A stretch of 61,093 bases of DNA from Bacteroidaceae bacterium (GTDB lineage Bacteria > Bacteroidota > Bacteroidia > Bacteroidales > Bacteroidaceae): assembly GCA_024401305.1 (NCBI GenBank), contig JAKSLI010000014.1, positions 1 to 61,093 on the forward strand, written 5' to 3'. Under the pieces are notes generated by a model. The model ran no database searches. It saw nothing but the letters and a program-made list of their open reading frames with translations, and was not told where the DNA came from. This document shows positions 27,640 through 36,352 of the stretch, piece by piece (position 1 is the stretch's first letter; each line of letters starts with the position of its first letter). The translations under genes and the position numbers were made by a program.

Positions 27640-27681
27640 TGTTACAATTGTTGCTATGACGTTACATTTCTGTTATAATTA
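27640..27681 (+). promoter_or_regulatory. PHO-box-like direct repeats upstream of the phosphate transporter
   Basis: Three consecutive 11-base units at 27649-27659, 27660-27670 and 27671-27681 begin TGTTGCT, CGTTACA and TGTTATA, with one more TGTTACA at 27640-27646. Eleven-base spacing of GTTACA-like words resembles PhoB/PhoP sites, and the array ends one base before the -33 element of a phosphate transporter gene. Binding is inferred. Confidence 0.5.
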
Positions 27682-27682
27682 T

Positions 27683-27713
27683 TTTGCTGAATGTTAATAA
27701 ATGTGTATATTTG
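27683..27713 (+). promoter_or_regulatory. Promoter of the Na/Pi symporter gene
   Basis: TTTG at 27683-27686, a 19-base spacer, TATATTTG at 27706-27713. The leader is about 37 bases. Confidence 0.8.
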
Positions 27714-27753
27714 CAGCAAAATTTTTAACACTTATTGACTATTATTCATAGTT

Positions 27754-29436
27754 ATGGACACAATTGTTAACATCCTCTCTCTCCTCGGTGCCCTTGCACT
27801 TTTCCTCTTTGGTATGAAAACCATGAGTGAAGGCTTGGAAAAGTTTGCAGGTGATCGCTTGCGCAATATTCTTGCAGCGATGACAAAGAACCGCTTTATG
27901 GGTGTTGTGACAGGTATCACTGTCACTGCGTTGATACAATCGTCTTCGGCTACTACCGTGATGGTTGTATCTTTTGTTAATGCAGGACTCATGAATCTTG
28001 CGCAAGCTATCGGCGTGATCATGGGTGCCAATGTCGGTACAACAGTTACGGCTTGGATTATTTCTGCTGTCGGTTTCAAGGTTGACATTGCCGCATTTGC
28101 CATTCCGCTGCTTGCCATCGGTATGCCGCTGATTTTCGGTAGCAACTCAAAGCGCAAATCAATAGGTGAGTTCATCTTCGGTTTCGCATTCCTCTTTATG
28201 GGTTTGAGTTTTCTCCAGGAGTCTGCCAAGGCTCTTAATATAGGTTCTATGGTGGCAACGATGCTTGCTGGCGTAGCCGATGGAGGTTTCTTCACAATAA
28301 TACTTTTCGTAATCGTAGGTGCTCTTGTTACAATGCTTGTCCAGGCGTCAGCTGCTACAATGGCTATCACATTGATGCTCTTCGACATGCATATCCCAGG
28401 TTTCGGTCTTGAACAGGCAGCAGCCCTTGCAATGGGACAGAACATCGGTACTACCATTACAGCGTTCATTGCTTCCCTTACAGCCAACACTCAGGCACGC
28501 CGTGCAGCTCTCGCTCACATGTTCTTCAATGTGTTTGGCGTAGTTGTGGTATTGGTTCTCTTCTACCCATTCTGTAATGGAGTTAGCTGGTTTGTGGAAA
28601 ATATCATGATGGCAGGCGACAATGACCTCTTCAAGCTTTCTACATTCCACACCGCATTCAACATCTTTAATACAGTCCTTCTCATTGGTTTCGTGAAGCA
28701 GATTGAGACTTTCGTTTGCAAGGTTCTCCCAATGAAGGAAGATCAGGAAGACTCTCGCCTCAAGTACATCTCTGGCGGTCTCCTCTCTACTGCAGAGCTT
28801 TCCATCTGGCAGGCACGCAACGAGGTTGGTGTTATGGCAGAGCGCTGTGTACGAATGCTCCAGCTCGTTCGCGATCTTATGACAATGGACAAGGAGGCTG
28901 ATTTTGAGAAGCAGTACCAGAAGATTGAGAAGTACGAGAAGATTACTGACAACATGGAAGAGGAGATTGCCGGTTATCTGCGTAAGGTAAGCGAAGGACG
29001 CCTCTCTGCTCACTCAAAGAACCATATTGCTTGCATGCTTCGTGAGGTTGACGAACTTGAGTCAGTTGGTGATTCAATGTTCCACCTTGCTCGCACTCTT
29101 GCACGCAAGCGCAAGAACGAGCCTACAGAGTTCACTGTTAATCAGCAGGCTAACATTGAGATGATGCTCAATTTCACAAGCGATGCTCTCGACGATATGC
29201 ACGCTGTGATAACTGGTCCTGAGAATGAACCTCTCAGCATTGCCAAGAACTACAAGAACGAGGAGAAGATCAATACGCTTCGCAACCAGTGTCGCGCTGA
29301 GAACCTCGAGGCAGTAAGCCGTGGCGACTATAGCTACCGTCTTGGTACATTCTACAACGACTTCATCTCTGAATGCGAGAAGGTGGGCGACTACGCTCTC
29401 AATGTAGTTCAGGAAGAAGCAAAGGTTGGTAGATGA
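27754..29436 (+). CDS. Na+/phosphate cotransporter family protein (NptA/YjbB type) with PhoU-like tail
   Basis: 560 residues. Residues about 1-320 hold two inverted repeats of the Na/Pi family, each with a QSSSATT-like motif (ALIQSSSATTVMVVSF and LVQASAATMAITL) and GANVGTTVTAW / GQNIGTTITAF. About eight to ten membrane segments are present. Residues about 350-555 are helical and PhoU-like (EEIAGYLRKVSEGRLSAHSKNHIACMLREVDELESVGDS). It should carry phosphate across the inner membrane with Na+; some relatives act as exporters. The upstream PHO-box-like repeats support phosphate control. The stop overlaps the longest possible start of the next gene. Confidence 0.93.
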   Translation: MDTIVNILSLLGALALFLFGMKTMSEGLEKFAGDRLRNILAAMTKNRFMGVVTGITVTALIQSSSATTVMVVSFVNAGLMNLAQAIGVIMGANVGTTVTAWIISAVGFKVDIAAFAIPLLAIGMPLIFGSNSKRKSIGEFIFGFAFLFMGLSFLQESAKALNIGSMVATMLAGVADGGFFTIILFVIVGALVTMLVQASAATMAITLMLFDMHIPGFGLEQAAALAMGQNIGTTITAFIASLTANTQARRAALAHMFFNVFGVVVVLVLFYPFCNGVSWFVENIMMAGDNDLFKLSTFHTAFNIFNTVLLIGFVKQIETFVCKVLPMKEDQEDSRLKYISGGLLSTAELSIWQARNEVGVMAERCVRMLQLVRDLMTMDKEADFEKQYQKIEKYEKITDNMEEEIAGYLRKVSEGRLSAHSKNHIACMLREVDELESVGDSMFHLARTLARKRKNEPTEFTVNQQANIEMMLNFTSDALDDMHAVITGPENEPLSIAKNYKNEEKINTLRNQCRAENLEAVSRGDYSYRLGTFYNDFISECEKVGDYALNVVQEEAKVGR

Positions 29437-29462
29437 TAACACTCCTACATGAATTTCTTCGC

Positions 29463-30470
29463 ATGAAAGCGAACAAAAAGATAATGCAGAAAGCCATAGT
29501 ACTCGCTATGGCTTTTGCTGTTTCAGTGCCTATGTTCGCGCAAGGTGACAACATAAAGGTGCTGAATGCTAACAGCCAACAAAGTTTCGCAGCATCGATT
29601 CCGGCGGGTGAATACAGCGGAATTACGCACATTGTTGCAGACACCTTTGCAGTCGTAAGCGACAAGGCACCTGGAAATGGGTTCTTCCTGTGGAAAATAC
29701 AGACAGATTCCGTGTCGGGAATTATCCGAAGCGTGGAGAATCTCGGCTATCGTGGCAGCGGTTCCGGGCAGACGGACACGGAAGGCATTGCCTATAATCC
29801 GCACACGAAGACCATTTTCCTTAGCAACGAGTCGAGAAATTCCATCACAGAACTCACGCTTGATGGCAATCCAACAGGCAGAACAGTTGCTCTTCCTGAC
29901 AGCGTTAGCCGAAAGATAAGCGGTAACATGGGATTGGAGTCACTCTGCTACGACAGCGATTCTCATCGGCTTTGGACAGCTACGGAGGGAGCAATAGCCA
30001 ACTCCAATTCCTTTGTTGAAAGGGACAAAGCGGCGGTAAGGATCTTTTCCTTCAATGATTCGCTGCAGCTTGCCGCGTGGTATAATTATGCTCTTGATGC
30101 TCCTTCCACGACAAAGCCTTCACGCATCTTCACGCTTGGCGTGAGCGACCTTGCTGCAATTGGCAATGGCAAACTGCTTGTCCTTGAACGAGAGGCTAGG
30201 GTAGCGGAAAACTATGTTGGTTCTTCTACTATAACGAAGATCTATGTTGTAGATACCAGTGCTGCTGCCATTGGTGCGACACTTTCAAAAAGACTCCTTC
30301 TCTCTTTCGATACAAAACTCACTCTTCTGCGACAGGATTGGGCAAACTTCGAGGGTATCTGCGTAGTGCCTTCAGACTCCGATACGAAGACATTGGTGCT
30401 GGTTTCTGATTCGCAGAGTCAGTATAGGGGTGTGCTGAAGGATTGGCTGAAGACTATTCTTGTTGAATAG
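29463..30470 (+). CDS. Secreted phytase-like esterase-domain protein
   Basis: 335 residues from ATG 29463 (MKANKKIMQKAIVLAMAFAVSVPMFAQ is the signal peptide region; 29433 and 29484 are alternatives). The mature part looks like the 'esterase-like activity of phytase' propeller: SGITHIVADTFAVVSDKAPG, TDTEGIAYNPHTKTIFLSNE, GLESLCYDSDSHRLWTATEG and a final DWANFEGICVV. These proteins hydrolyse phosphate or ester bonds in the periplasm, though the exact substrate is unknown. It comes directly after the Na/Pi transporter, so phosphate scavenging is a reasonable guess. Its stop touches the stop of the convergent methyltransferase gene with no gap. Confidence 0.8.
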   Translation: MKANKKIMQKAIVLAMAFAVSVPMFAQGDNIKVLNANSQQSFAASIPAGEYSGITHIVADTFAVVSDKAPGNGFFLWKIQTDSVSGIIRSVENLGYRGSGSGQTDTEGIAYNPHTKTIFLSNESRNSITELTLDGNPTGRTVALPDSVSRKISGNMGLESLCYDSDSHRLWTATEGAIANSNSFVERDKAAVRIFSFNDSLQLAAWYNYALDAPSTTKPSRIFTLGVSDLAAIGNGKLLVLEREARVAENYVGSSTITKIYVVDTSAAAIGATLSKRLLLSFDTKLTLLRQDWANFEGICVVPSDSDTKTLVLVSDSQSQYRGVLKDWLKTILVE

Positions 30471-31607
30471 CTACAAATGCTTGATTCGCCATTCTTTCGG
30501 ATATCGGTTGTTAGCGCGGCTACCGATGTTCTTCACCGTACCAAGAATGAATCCTTTGTACGAAACGGCTACGATTCCTTTTGGCATCTCGGCAGACAGC
30601 GTTATGGAGTTGCCGCGGAGGTAGTTGAGAGCATCGTCGATGGAAAGTTCGCAGACAGGCATGTCTTTGTCGATAGCATCTTCCATGGTTTTTGACAGAG
30701 TGTTAAGACGGCACTTTGCCTTTTTTCTTGAACATTCCCCTTTCTTCATGAAGGCTACCATGAACTGTCCTTCGCCACAGTCTTGTCCCGGAATGAACTT
30801 GCGTGGTTCCACTATAATCTCGCCGCCCAACTCGTTGACGATGAACTCCATGTTATCCTCGTCCTCGTATCGGTTGAATGTACAAGTGGAATATACAAGC
30901 ACACCTCCTTCGCGAAGGCAAGCCCACGCATTGCTGACGATTTCGCGCTGCAGATTGGCACATTTCATCACATTGTCGAAGCTCCATTCGCCTATTGTGG
31001 CATGGTCTTTCCTGAACATTCCTTCGCCTGAGCATGGCACATCACACACGATGAGGTCGAACAAGTAGCCGGCACGAGCTATCTCGTCGGTGGAGTTGTT
31101 GGTTACGATGACTGTTGGTTCCAGCTTCTTGCTTTTGCTGATGTCAGCAAGCGCACTTTTCTCCATGTTCTCAGCTAAAATCCATGCGCGTTTCCTGACA
31201 AACTCGTTCGAAACGAGAGTGGCAGTTTCCGAAAGATAATCCTTGATAATCAGTGACTTTCCGCCGGGTGATGCGCAGAAATCGGCTGCATAGTTTATCT
31301 CAAGTCCTTCAGTAGCTTTCCTGAGCACCTCGTCAAGATACTGCGAACTGGCTTCCTGCACATAGTAGGCGCCGGCATGAAGAAGTGGGTCGAGCGTGAA
31401 CACAGGTCGCTCTTTCAGGTAATATCCCTTTGATGACCACGGAATCTCCCTGTCTATAGGCAGATGCTCAACATCTTTGCGCGTAGTATTGCCGCTGAGA
31501 CGAATGCTTACAGGCGTAGCTTCCTCAAAAGAAGCGAGATATTTCGCCCAAAGCTCGTCGCCGAAAAGCTGTTTTGTGTATGTGATGAAGTCGGAAGGGA
31601 GATTCAT
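30471..31607 (-). CDS. RsmB/RsmF-type RNA m5C methyltransferase
   Basis: 378 residues. NOL1/NOP2/Sun family: AdoMet loop AADFCASPGGKSLIIKDYL, motif IV with the release Cys in CDVPCSGEGMFRKD, and motif VI with the nucleophile Cys in YSTCTFNRYEDEDN. The C-terminal 90 residues (about 285-378) resemble the RNA-binding tail of RsmF/YebU. It methylates cytosine in 16S rRNA or possibly tRNA; the exact position cannot be read from sequence. The start lies 16 bases after the feoAB stop on the same strand, so the two are probably co-transcribed. Confidence 0.9.
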   Translation of the reverse strand: MNLPSDFITYTKQLFGDELWAKYLASFEEATPVSIRLSGNTTRKDVEHLPIDREIPWSSKGYYLKERPVFTLDPLLHAGAYYVQEASSQYLDEVLRKATEGLEINYAADFCASPGGKSLIIKDYLSETATLVSNEFVRKRAWILAENMEKSALADISKSKKLEPTVIVTNNSTDEIARAGYLFDLIVCDVPCSGEGMFRKDHATIGEWSFDNVMKCANLQREIVSNAWACLREGGVLVYSTCTFNRYEDEDNMEFIVNELGGEIIVEPRKFIPGQDCGEGQFMVAFMKKGECSRKKAKCRLNTLSKTMEDAIDKDMPVCELSIDDALNYLRGNSITLSAEMPKGIVAVSYKGFILGTVKNIGSRANNRYPKEWRIKHL

Positions 31608-31621
31608 AGTGGAGAGTGAAA
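31608..31621. repeat. Two heptad units in the feoAB-methyltransferase gap
   Basis: AGTGGAG and AGTGAAA at 31608-31621, then ACTAAAA running into the feoAB stop. The complement is TTTCACT/CTCCACT, close to the array at 56890. Confidence 0.4.
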
Positions 31622-31622
31622 A

Positions 31623-34115
31623 CTAAAATAGCAATCCAAATTGCTTTATTATTGCCGACACCACCCAAGCGAGTAGGGTAGTGTAACCTGCTGCGAAAAG
31701 TGCCCAGCGCCATGAACCTGTTTCAGCCTTGATGGCAGATATCGTGGCGATACAAGGGAAATATATCAGCACAAAGACAAGATAGCAGAAAGCTGTGAGC
31801 CCATCTATGCCGTTGGCTTCCATCTTCTTACGGAGCACTGGATAACGTTCGCTCTGGTCTATCGAGTCGTCGGCAATGGTCTCGTCGTCTGCGTAAAGAA
31901 CGCCCATCGTGGAAGCTGTAATCTCCTTTGCACTGATACCTGCGAAGAGACTGACATCGAGTTTCCAGTCAAATCCTTGTGGACGGAAAACAGGTTCTAT
32001 GACCTTGCCAACCTGTCCGATGTAGCTCTGCTCATGCTGCTCTTGCTGCGAAAGTTCCGGGTGGTGTGGGAAATAGCTTAAAGCCCAAACGATGAGAGAA
32101 CCCACGAGAATTATTCCACCCATCTTCTTCAGGTATTGCTTGCCCTTCTCCCATGTATGGCGAGTAATGGCCTTTACTGTCGGGAAACGGTATGGCGGAA
32201 GCTCCATCACGAACGGCGTGTCTTCGCCAGTGATGAGATATTTGCTGAACAGTCGGCTGACAATAACGGCTACCAATATACCGATGGCATAAAGTGCGAT
32301 GAGAACGAGCGACTGGTATTCCACGGCGAAGAATGTGCCAACAATCATTATGTATATCGGCAGACGCGCTGAGCAACTCATGAACGGAATGACCATCATC
32401 GTTAGCAGACGCGAGCGACGGCTTTCAATGGTGCGCGTTGACATTACCGCCGGCACGTTGCAGCCGAAACCCATGACAAGCGGAATGAACGATTTGCCAT
32501 GAAGTCCCATCTTGTGCATCACCTTATCCATGATGAAAGCAGCTCGCGACATGTAGCCAGAGTCTTCCATGAACGAGATGAAGGTGTAAAGAATGAGAAT
32601 CTGTGGAAGGAAAACAATCACAGCGCCCACACCTGCTATCGCTCCATCGACAATCATGTCCTGGAAGAATCCCTCCGGCAATACGCCTCTCAGCCAGTCG
32701 GAAAGCAGACCAACGCCCGAATCTATCCAATCCATCGGATACTGACCAATGGCGAATGTGGCGTAGAACATGGCGAAAAGTACAAGGAAGAAAAGTGGGA
32801 AGCCGACATAGCGATGCGTGAGAATGGCATCAAGAACATGCGTGAACTCGTAGGTGTTCGTCTTTGTGCCTTCCTCGTTGTTTGCCTCATGGAGAGCACC
32901 GTGGATGATGCCGTAGCGAGCATTCATGATGGCAGTCTCGGAATCCTCGTTGAGTTCCTTCTGGATGATCTCTGCCTGCTCGTCACGAACGCGGATAATG
33001 TCCTTGTAGTTAGGCAGTTCCTTGAGTTTGCGGTCTGCCTCTTTGTCGTTCTCAAGAAGCTTAACGGCAACATAGCGAGTGGAATATTTGAGTCGCAGGT
33101 CATTGTTCTTCTTCAGCTCAGTCTGGATGTTCTGAATGGCATCCATGATGGCCTCGCCGTAATTGAGGTGGATGTGTCGAAGAGAGTGGTCGTGAGTATG
33201 GCGATGATGAGAATGCTTACCGTCATTTATAGGGTGCGAATGAAGATGCCCTTCCTCGTTCTCGTGCTTGTCGTCATGCGCGTGAGTCTTCTTTATCTGC
33301 TTGCCTTCATAGACGCGGATGACGGTCTCGAAGAGTTCGTTTACTCCCTTTCCATCCTTGAACACAGTAGGAATCATCGGGATGCCGAGGAGTTCGCCGA
33401 GGATGTCCAAGTCGAGCTTGTCGCCACGGCTTTCAAACTCGTCAAACATATTGAGAGCTCCCACCACGCGGAGGTTCATGTCAATGAGCTGCGTAGTAAG
33501 GTAAAGGTTGCGCTCGATGTTGGAAGAGTCGATGACATTTATGATCACATCAGGCATCTTCTCCACAATCTGCTTGCGCACATAAAGTTCCTCCGGGCTA
33601 TATGCTGAGAGCGAATAAGTGCCAGGGAGGTCAACAATGTTGAAGTAATAGCCGTTGTATTCAGCATAGCCTTCCTTGGCATCCACGGTAACGCCAGAGT
33701 AGTTGCCCACGCGTTCGTGAGCGCCGGAAACGAAATTGAAGAGCGAGGTCTTTCCGCAGTTCGGATTTCCGATGAGTGCGACATTTATTGTGTGAATCTG
33801 CTTGCGTGCCTCAGCTTGGCTTTCGCTCACGCAGTCGTCGTGGGATTCTATGGTGATAGGTCCGTCAGCGAGGTCCTCCGTTACCTTCCTCTTGTCGGCA
33901 ACGACCTCTATCTGAGCAGCCTCAGCACGGCGAAGACTCACCTCGTAGCCCATGATCTTGTATTTCACGGGGTCTTGAAGCGGAGCGTTGAGCAGCACCT
34001 TGACCTCCTTGCCACGGATAAATCCCATCTCCACAATACGCTTGCGGAAACCTCCGTGGCCGAGCACTTTCACGATGTAGCCAGACTCGCCGTTGTTCAA
34101 TTCTGATAGTTTCAT
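31623..34115 (-). CDS. feoB: Ferrous iron transporter, FeoA-FeoB fusion with His-rich insert
   Basis: 830 residues. Residues 1-75 are a FeoA SH3-like domain (MKLSELNNGESGYIVKV, FRKRIVEMGFIRGKEV). Residues about 110-280 are the G domain: G1 IGNPNCGKTSLFN, NYSGVTVDAKEGY, G3 DLPGTYSLSAYSPEE, and NMFDE as the base-recognition motif. Residues about 285-330 are a His-rich stretch (over a dozen His with Asp and Glu) before the cytoplasmic linker. The membrane part (about 430-830) has the two Gate blocks with MGFGCNVPAVMSTRTIESRR and YFPCIATISAIK. It imports Fe(II). The -7 box lies 4 bases before the ATG. Divergent from the C_GCAxxG_C_C gene and probably co-transcribed with the RNA methyltransferase. 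Confidence 0.95.
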   Translation of the reverse strand: MKLSELNNGESGYIVKVLGHGGFRKRIVEMGFIRGKEVKVLLNAPLQDPVKYKIMGYEVSLRRAEAAQIEVVADKRKVTEDLADGPITIESHDDCVSESQAEARKQIHTINVALIGNPNCGKTSLFNFVSGAHERVGNYSGVTVDAKEGYAEYNGYYFNIVDLPGTYSLSAYSPEELYVRKQIVEKMPDVIINVIDSSNIERNLYLTTQLIDMNLRVVGALNMFDEFESRGDKLDLDILGELLGIPMIPTVFKDGKGVNELFETVIRVYEGKQIKKTHAHDDKHENEEGHLHSHPINDGKHSHHRHTHDHSLRHIHLNYGEAIMDAIQNIQTELKKNNDLRLKYSTRYVAVKLLENDKEADRKLKELPNYKDIIRVRDEQAEIIQKELNEDSETAIMNARYGIIHGALHEANNEEGTKTNTYEFTHVLDAILTHRYVGFPLFFLVLFAMFYATFAIGQYPMDWIDSGVGLLSDWLRGVLPEGFFQDMIVDGAIAGVGAVIVFLPQILILYTFISFMEDSGYMSRAAFIMDKVMHKMGLHGKSFIPLVMGFGCNVPAVMSTRTIESRRSRLLTMMVIPFMSCSARLPIYIMIVGTFFAVEYQSLVLIALYAIGILVAVIVSRLFSKYLITGEDTPFVMELPPYRFPTVKAITRHTWEKGKQYLKKMGGIILVGSLIVWALSYFPHHPELSQQEQHEQSYIGQVGKVIEPVFRPQGFDWKLDVSLFAGISAKEITASTMGVLYADDETIADDSIDQSERYPVLRKKMEANGIDGLTAFCYLVFVLIYFPCIATISAIKAETGSWRWALFAAGYTTLLAWVVSAIIKQFGLLF

Positions 34116-34119
34116 GCTG

Positions 34120-34127
34120 CAAAGGTA
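34120..34127 (-). promoter_or_regulatory. -7 box of feoAB, possibly leaderless
   Basis: The minus strand reads TACCTTTG across 34127-34120. The ATG is at 34115, so transcription would start at or within a base or two of the start codon. Confidence 0.55.
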
Positions 34128-34174
34128 CTTCTTTTCTTTGATATTCTGCTGAATATCACGTTTTATTCACCACT

Positions 34175-34209
34175 TTTGGGTATATTTTCCAAGTTTTTGC
34201 GTAATTTTG
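34175..34209 (+). promoter_or_regulatory. Promoter of the C_GCAxxG_C_C gene, possibly leaderless
   Basis: TAATTTTG at 34202-34209, only 4 bases before the ATG at 34214; TTTG at 34175-34178 gives a 23-base spacer. Confidence 0.55.
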
Positions 34210-34213
34210 CGGC

Positions 34214-34678
34214 ATGAATACCACGCCAGAATACAGGATGAGACGAGCAGAAGACTTGTTCATGCAAGGATTCAACTGCTCGCAGAGTGTTGTTGCCGCC
34301 TTTGCCGATGTCTATGGACTGACGGAAGAGCAGGCGCTGAGAGTCAGTGCCGGATTGGGCGGCGGAATAGGCAGGATGCGATTGACTTGCGGTGCAGTCT
34401 GCGGTCTTGCGCAGTTGGCAGGACTCGATTGCGGTTCCACGACACCAGGCGATCGCGAAGGGAAGTCGGCTTGCTACAAAGTCGTTCAGCAACTCTCGAA
34501 AGCTTTTGAGGAAGAACACGGCAGCATCTGTTGTAAGGAACTGCTGCAACTAAAAAAAGATGCGCCACTGACCTACGAAGCCAGTGAGCGCACCGCAGAA
34601 TATTACAAATCGCGTCCTTGCGTAAAGCAGATAATATCCGCAGCAAGGATATTTGCCGAATATCTGCAAGAGAAGTAA
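34214..34678 (+). CDS. C_GCAxxG_C_C family protein
   Basis: 154 residues, the usual length. The spaced cysteines that define the family are seen: GFNCSQSVVAAF, LTCGAVCGLAQLAGLDCG, KSACYKVV and GSICCKELL, with a further Cys in RPCVKQI. The family is small, soluble and presumed to bind metal or do redox work, with no proven reaction. Its neighbour feoAB is divergent and shares the promoter region, so a link to iron or redox balance is plausible but inferred. It converges on the ABC-F gene with an 17-base gap. Confidence 0.85.
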   Translation: MNTTPEYRMRRAEDLFMQGFNCSQSVVAAFADVYGLTEEQALRVSAGLGGGIGRMRLTCGAVCGLAQLAGLDCGSTTPGDREGKSACYKVVQQLSKAFEEEHGSICCKELLQLKKDAPLTYEASERTAEYYKSRPCVKQIISAARIFAEYLQEK

Positions 34679-34695
34679 CTGTTTTTATCACGAAT

Positions 34696-36333
34696 TTACT
34701 TCTTTCGTTCGAGCTCTGCAAGATTATCCAATTTCTTTTGCTCAAGGAATTCATCTACGCCGCAGAGGTGTTCCTTGACTTTCCCTCCTCCAAACTCGTA
34801 GGTCTTGGTGGTAAGTCCGCTGAGGAAGTCGCGGTCGTGGCTCACTACGATGAGTGTGCCGTCGAAGTCGCGTAAGGCTTGCTTCAGGATGTCCTTCGTC
34901 TTAAGGTCAAGATGGTTTGTCGGCTCGTCAAGAATGAGGAGGTTCACCGGCTCAAGAAGTAGTTTTATCATGCACAGGCGAACCCTCTCGCCACCGCTGA
35001 GCACCTTCACTTTCTTCTGGCTCTCTTCGCCTCCAAACATGAATGCTCCGAGAAGGTCGCGAATCTTCAGTCGCATCTCGCCAACGGCTATGTCGTCGAT
35101 GGTTTGATATATGGTCTTGCTTTCATCCAGCAGGGAAGCGCTGTTTTGGGCAAAGTAACCAATCTGGACATTATGTCCGATAGTCAGCGTGCCATCGTGC
35201 TCGATTTCCTGCATGATACACTTCACGAGCGTTGACTTACCCTCGCCATTGCGACCTACGAATGCCACCTTGTCGCCTCGCTCTATTGTTAGCGAAGCAT
35301 TCTGGAAGACAAGCTTTCCGTCGTAACTCTTGCCTACGCCATCGCAAATGACAGGGTAGTTTCCGCTGCGTGGAGATGGTGGGAACTTGAGGCGAAGAGC
35401 TGATGTGTCTTCTTCGTCAACCTCGACAAGTTCAAGTTTCTCAAGCCACTTTACCTTGCTCTGCACCTGGAATGTCTTTGAATATGTACCCTTGAAGCGC
35501 TCTATGAACTCCTTTGCCTCTGCAATGAGTTTCTGCTGATCGTCATACTGCTTCTGTTGCTGTGCGCGGCGTTCCTTGCGGAGTTCAAGGTAATGGCTGT
35601 AGGTTGCCTTGTAATCGTAGATGCGGCCAAGGGTAACTTCGATTGTTCTCGTTGTGATGTTGTCAATGAAACGGCGGTCGTGACTGATTACGACAACAGC
35701 CATCGGACTGTCCATGAGGAACTGCTCGAGCCATCCGATAGACTCGATGTCAAGATGGTTTGTAGGCTCGTCGAGCAGCAGGACATCAGGCTTCTGCAGA
35801 AGGAGTTTGGCAAGTTCGATGCGCATTCGCCATCCACCAGAGAATTCTGATGTTTGTCGCTGAAAATCAGTGCGTTCGAAGCCGAGACCGAGAAGTGCTT
35901 TCTCAACATCTTCCTCAAAATGAGTGCGATCTATGGCGTAGAATTTCTCGCTCATCATGCTTACTTTCTCAATGAGAGCCATGTATTCCTCGCTCTCGTA
36001 GTCGGTGCGGATGGTGAGTTGGTTGTTGATCTCGTTTATCTCCTCTTCCATGGCGTTGATGTGTGCGAAAGCTTTCAAGGCTTCGTCCCAAACGGTATTG
36101 CCATCTTCTGTCATGAGATGCTGCGGAAGGTAGCAGATAGTGCAATCTTTCGGAGCGGAAACGCTACCTCTTGTAGCTGTCCTGACACCGGCAAGAATCT
36201 TCAGAAGCGTTGATTTTCCTGCGCCATTCTTGCCCATGAGAGCAATCCTGTCCTTTGGATTAATAACGAACGATATGTCTTTGAAGAGGGTTGTGCCGCC
36301 AAATTCTACGGTCAATCCGTCTATTGAAACCAT
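34696..36333 (-). CDS. ABC-F family ATPase
   Basis: 545 residues with two ABC domains and no membrane segments. First domain: Walker A GKNGAGKST, signature FSGGWRMR, Walker B VLLLDEPTNHLD. The linker (about residues 240-300) is charged and helical (RRAQQQKQYDDQQKLI), as in the P-site tRNA interaction motif. Second domain: GRNGEGKST, LSGGERVR, LLILDEPTNHLD. ABC-F proteins act on the ribosome; some free stalled ribosomes and some protect from antibiotics. The length and housekeeping context suggest a translation factor of the YbiT/Uup kind rather than resistance. It starts 19 bases after the pulA stop, on the same strand. Confidence 0.92.
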   Translation of the reverse strand: MVSIDGLTVEFGGTTLFKDISFVINPKDRIALMGKNGAGKSTLLKILAGVRTATRGSVSAPKDCTICYLPQHLMTEDGNTVWDEALKAFAHINAMEEEINEINNQLTIRTDYESEEYMALIEKVSMMSEKFYAIDRTHFEEDVEKALLGLGFERTDFQRQTSEFSGGWRMRIELAKLLLQKPDVLLLDEPTNHLDIESIGWLEQFLMDSPMAVVVISHDRRFIDNITTRTIEVTLGRIYDYKATYSHYLELRKERRAQQQKQYDDQQKLIAEAKEFIERFKGTYSKTFQVQSKVKWLEKLELVEVDEEDTSALRLKFPPSPRSGNYPVICDGVGKSYDGKLVFQNASLTIERGDKVAFVGRNGEGKSTLVKCIMQEIEHDGTLTIGHNVQIGYFAQNSASLLDESKTIYQTIDDIAVGEMRLKIRDLLGAFMFGGEESQKKVKVLSGGERVRLCMIKLLLEPVNLLILDEPTNHLDLKTKDILKQALRDFDGTLIVVSHDRDFLSGLTTKTYEFGGGKVKEHLCGVDEFLEQKKLDNLAELERKK

Positions 36334-36352
36334 TTTTCAGGGTTGTTTAGGG

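Noticed and set aside
32499-33608. 369-codon frame on the plus strand inside feoAB
   Set aside because: It lies wholly opposite the well-supported feoAB coding sequence and its translation has no recognisable motifs; long antisense frames are common in such codon usage.
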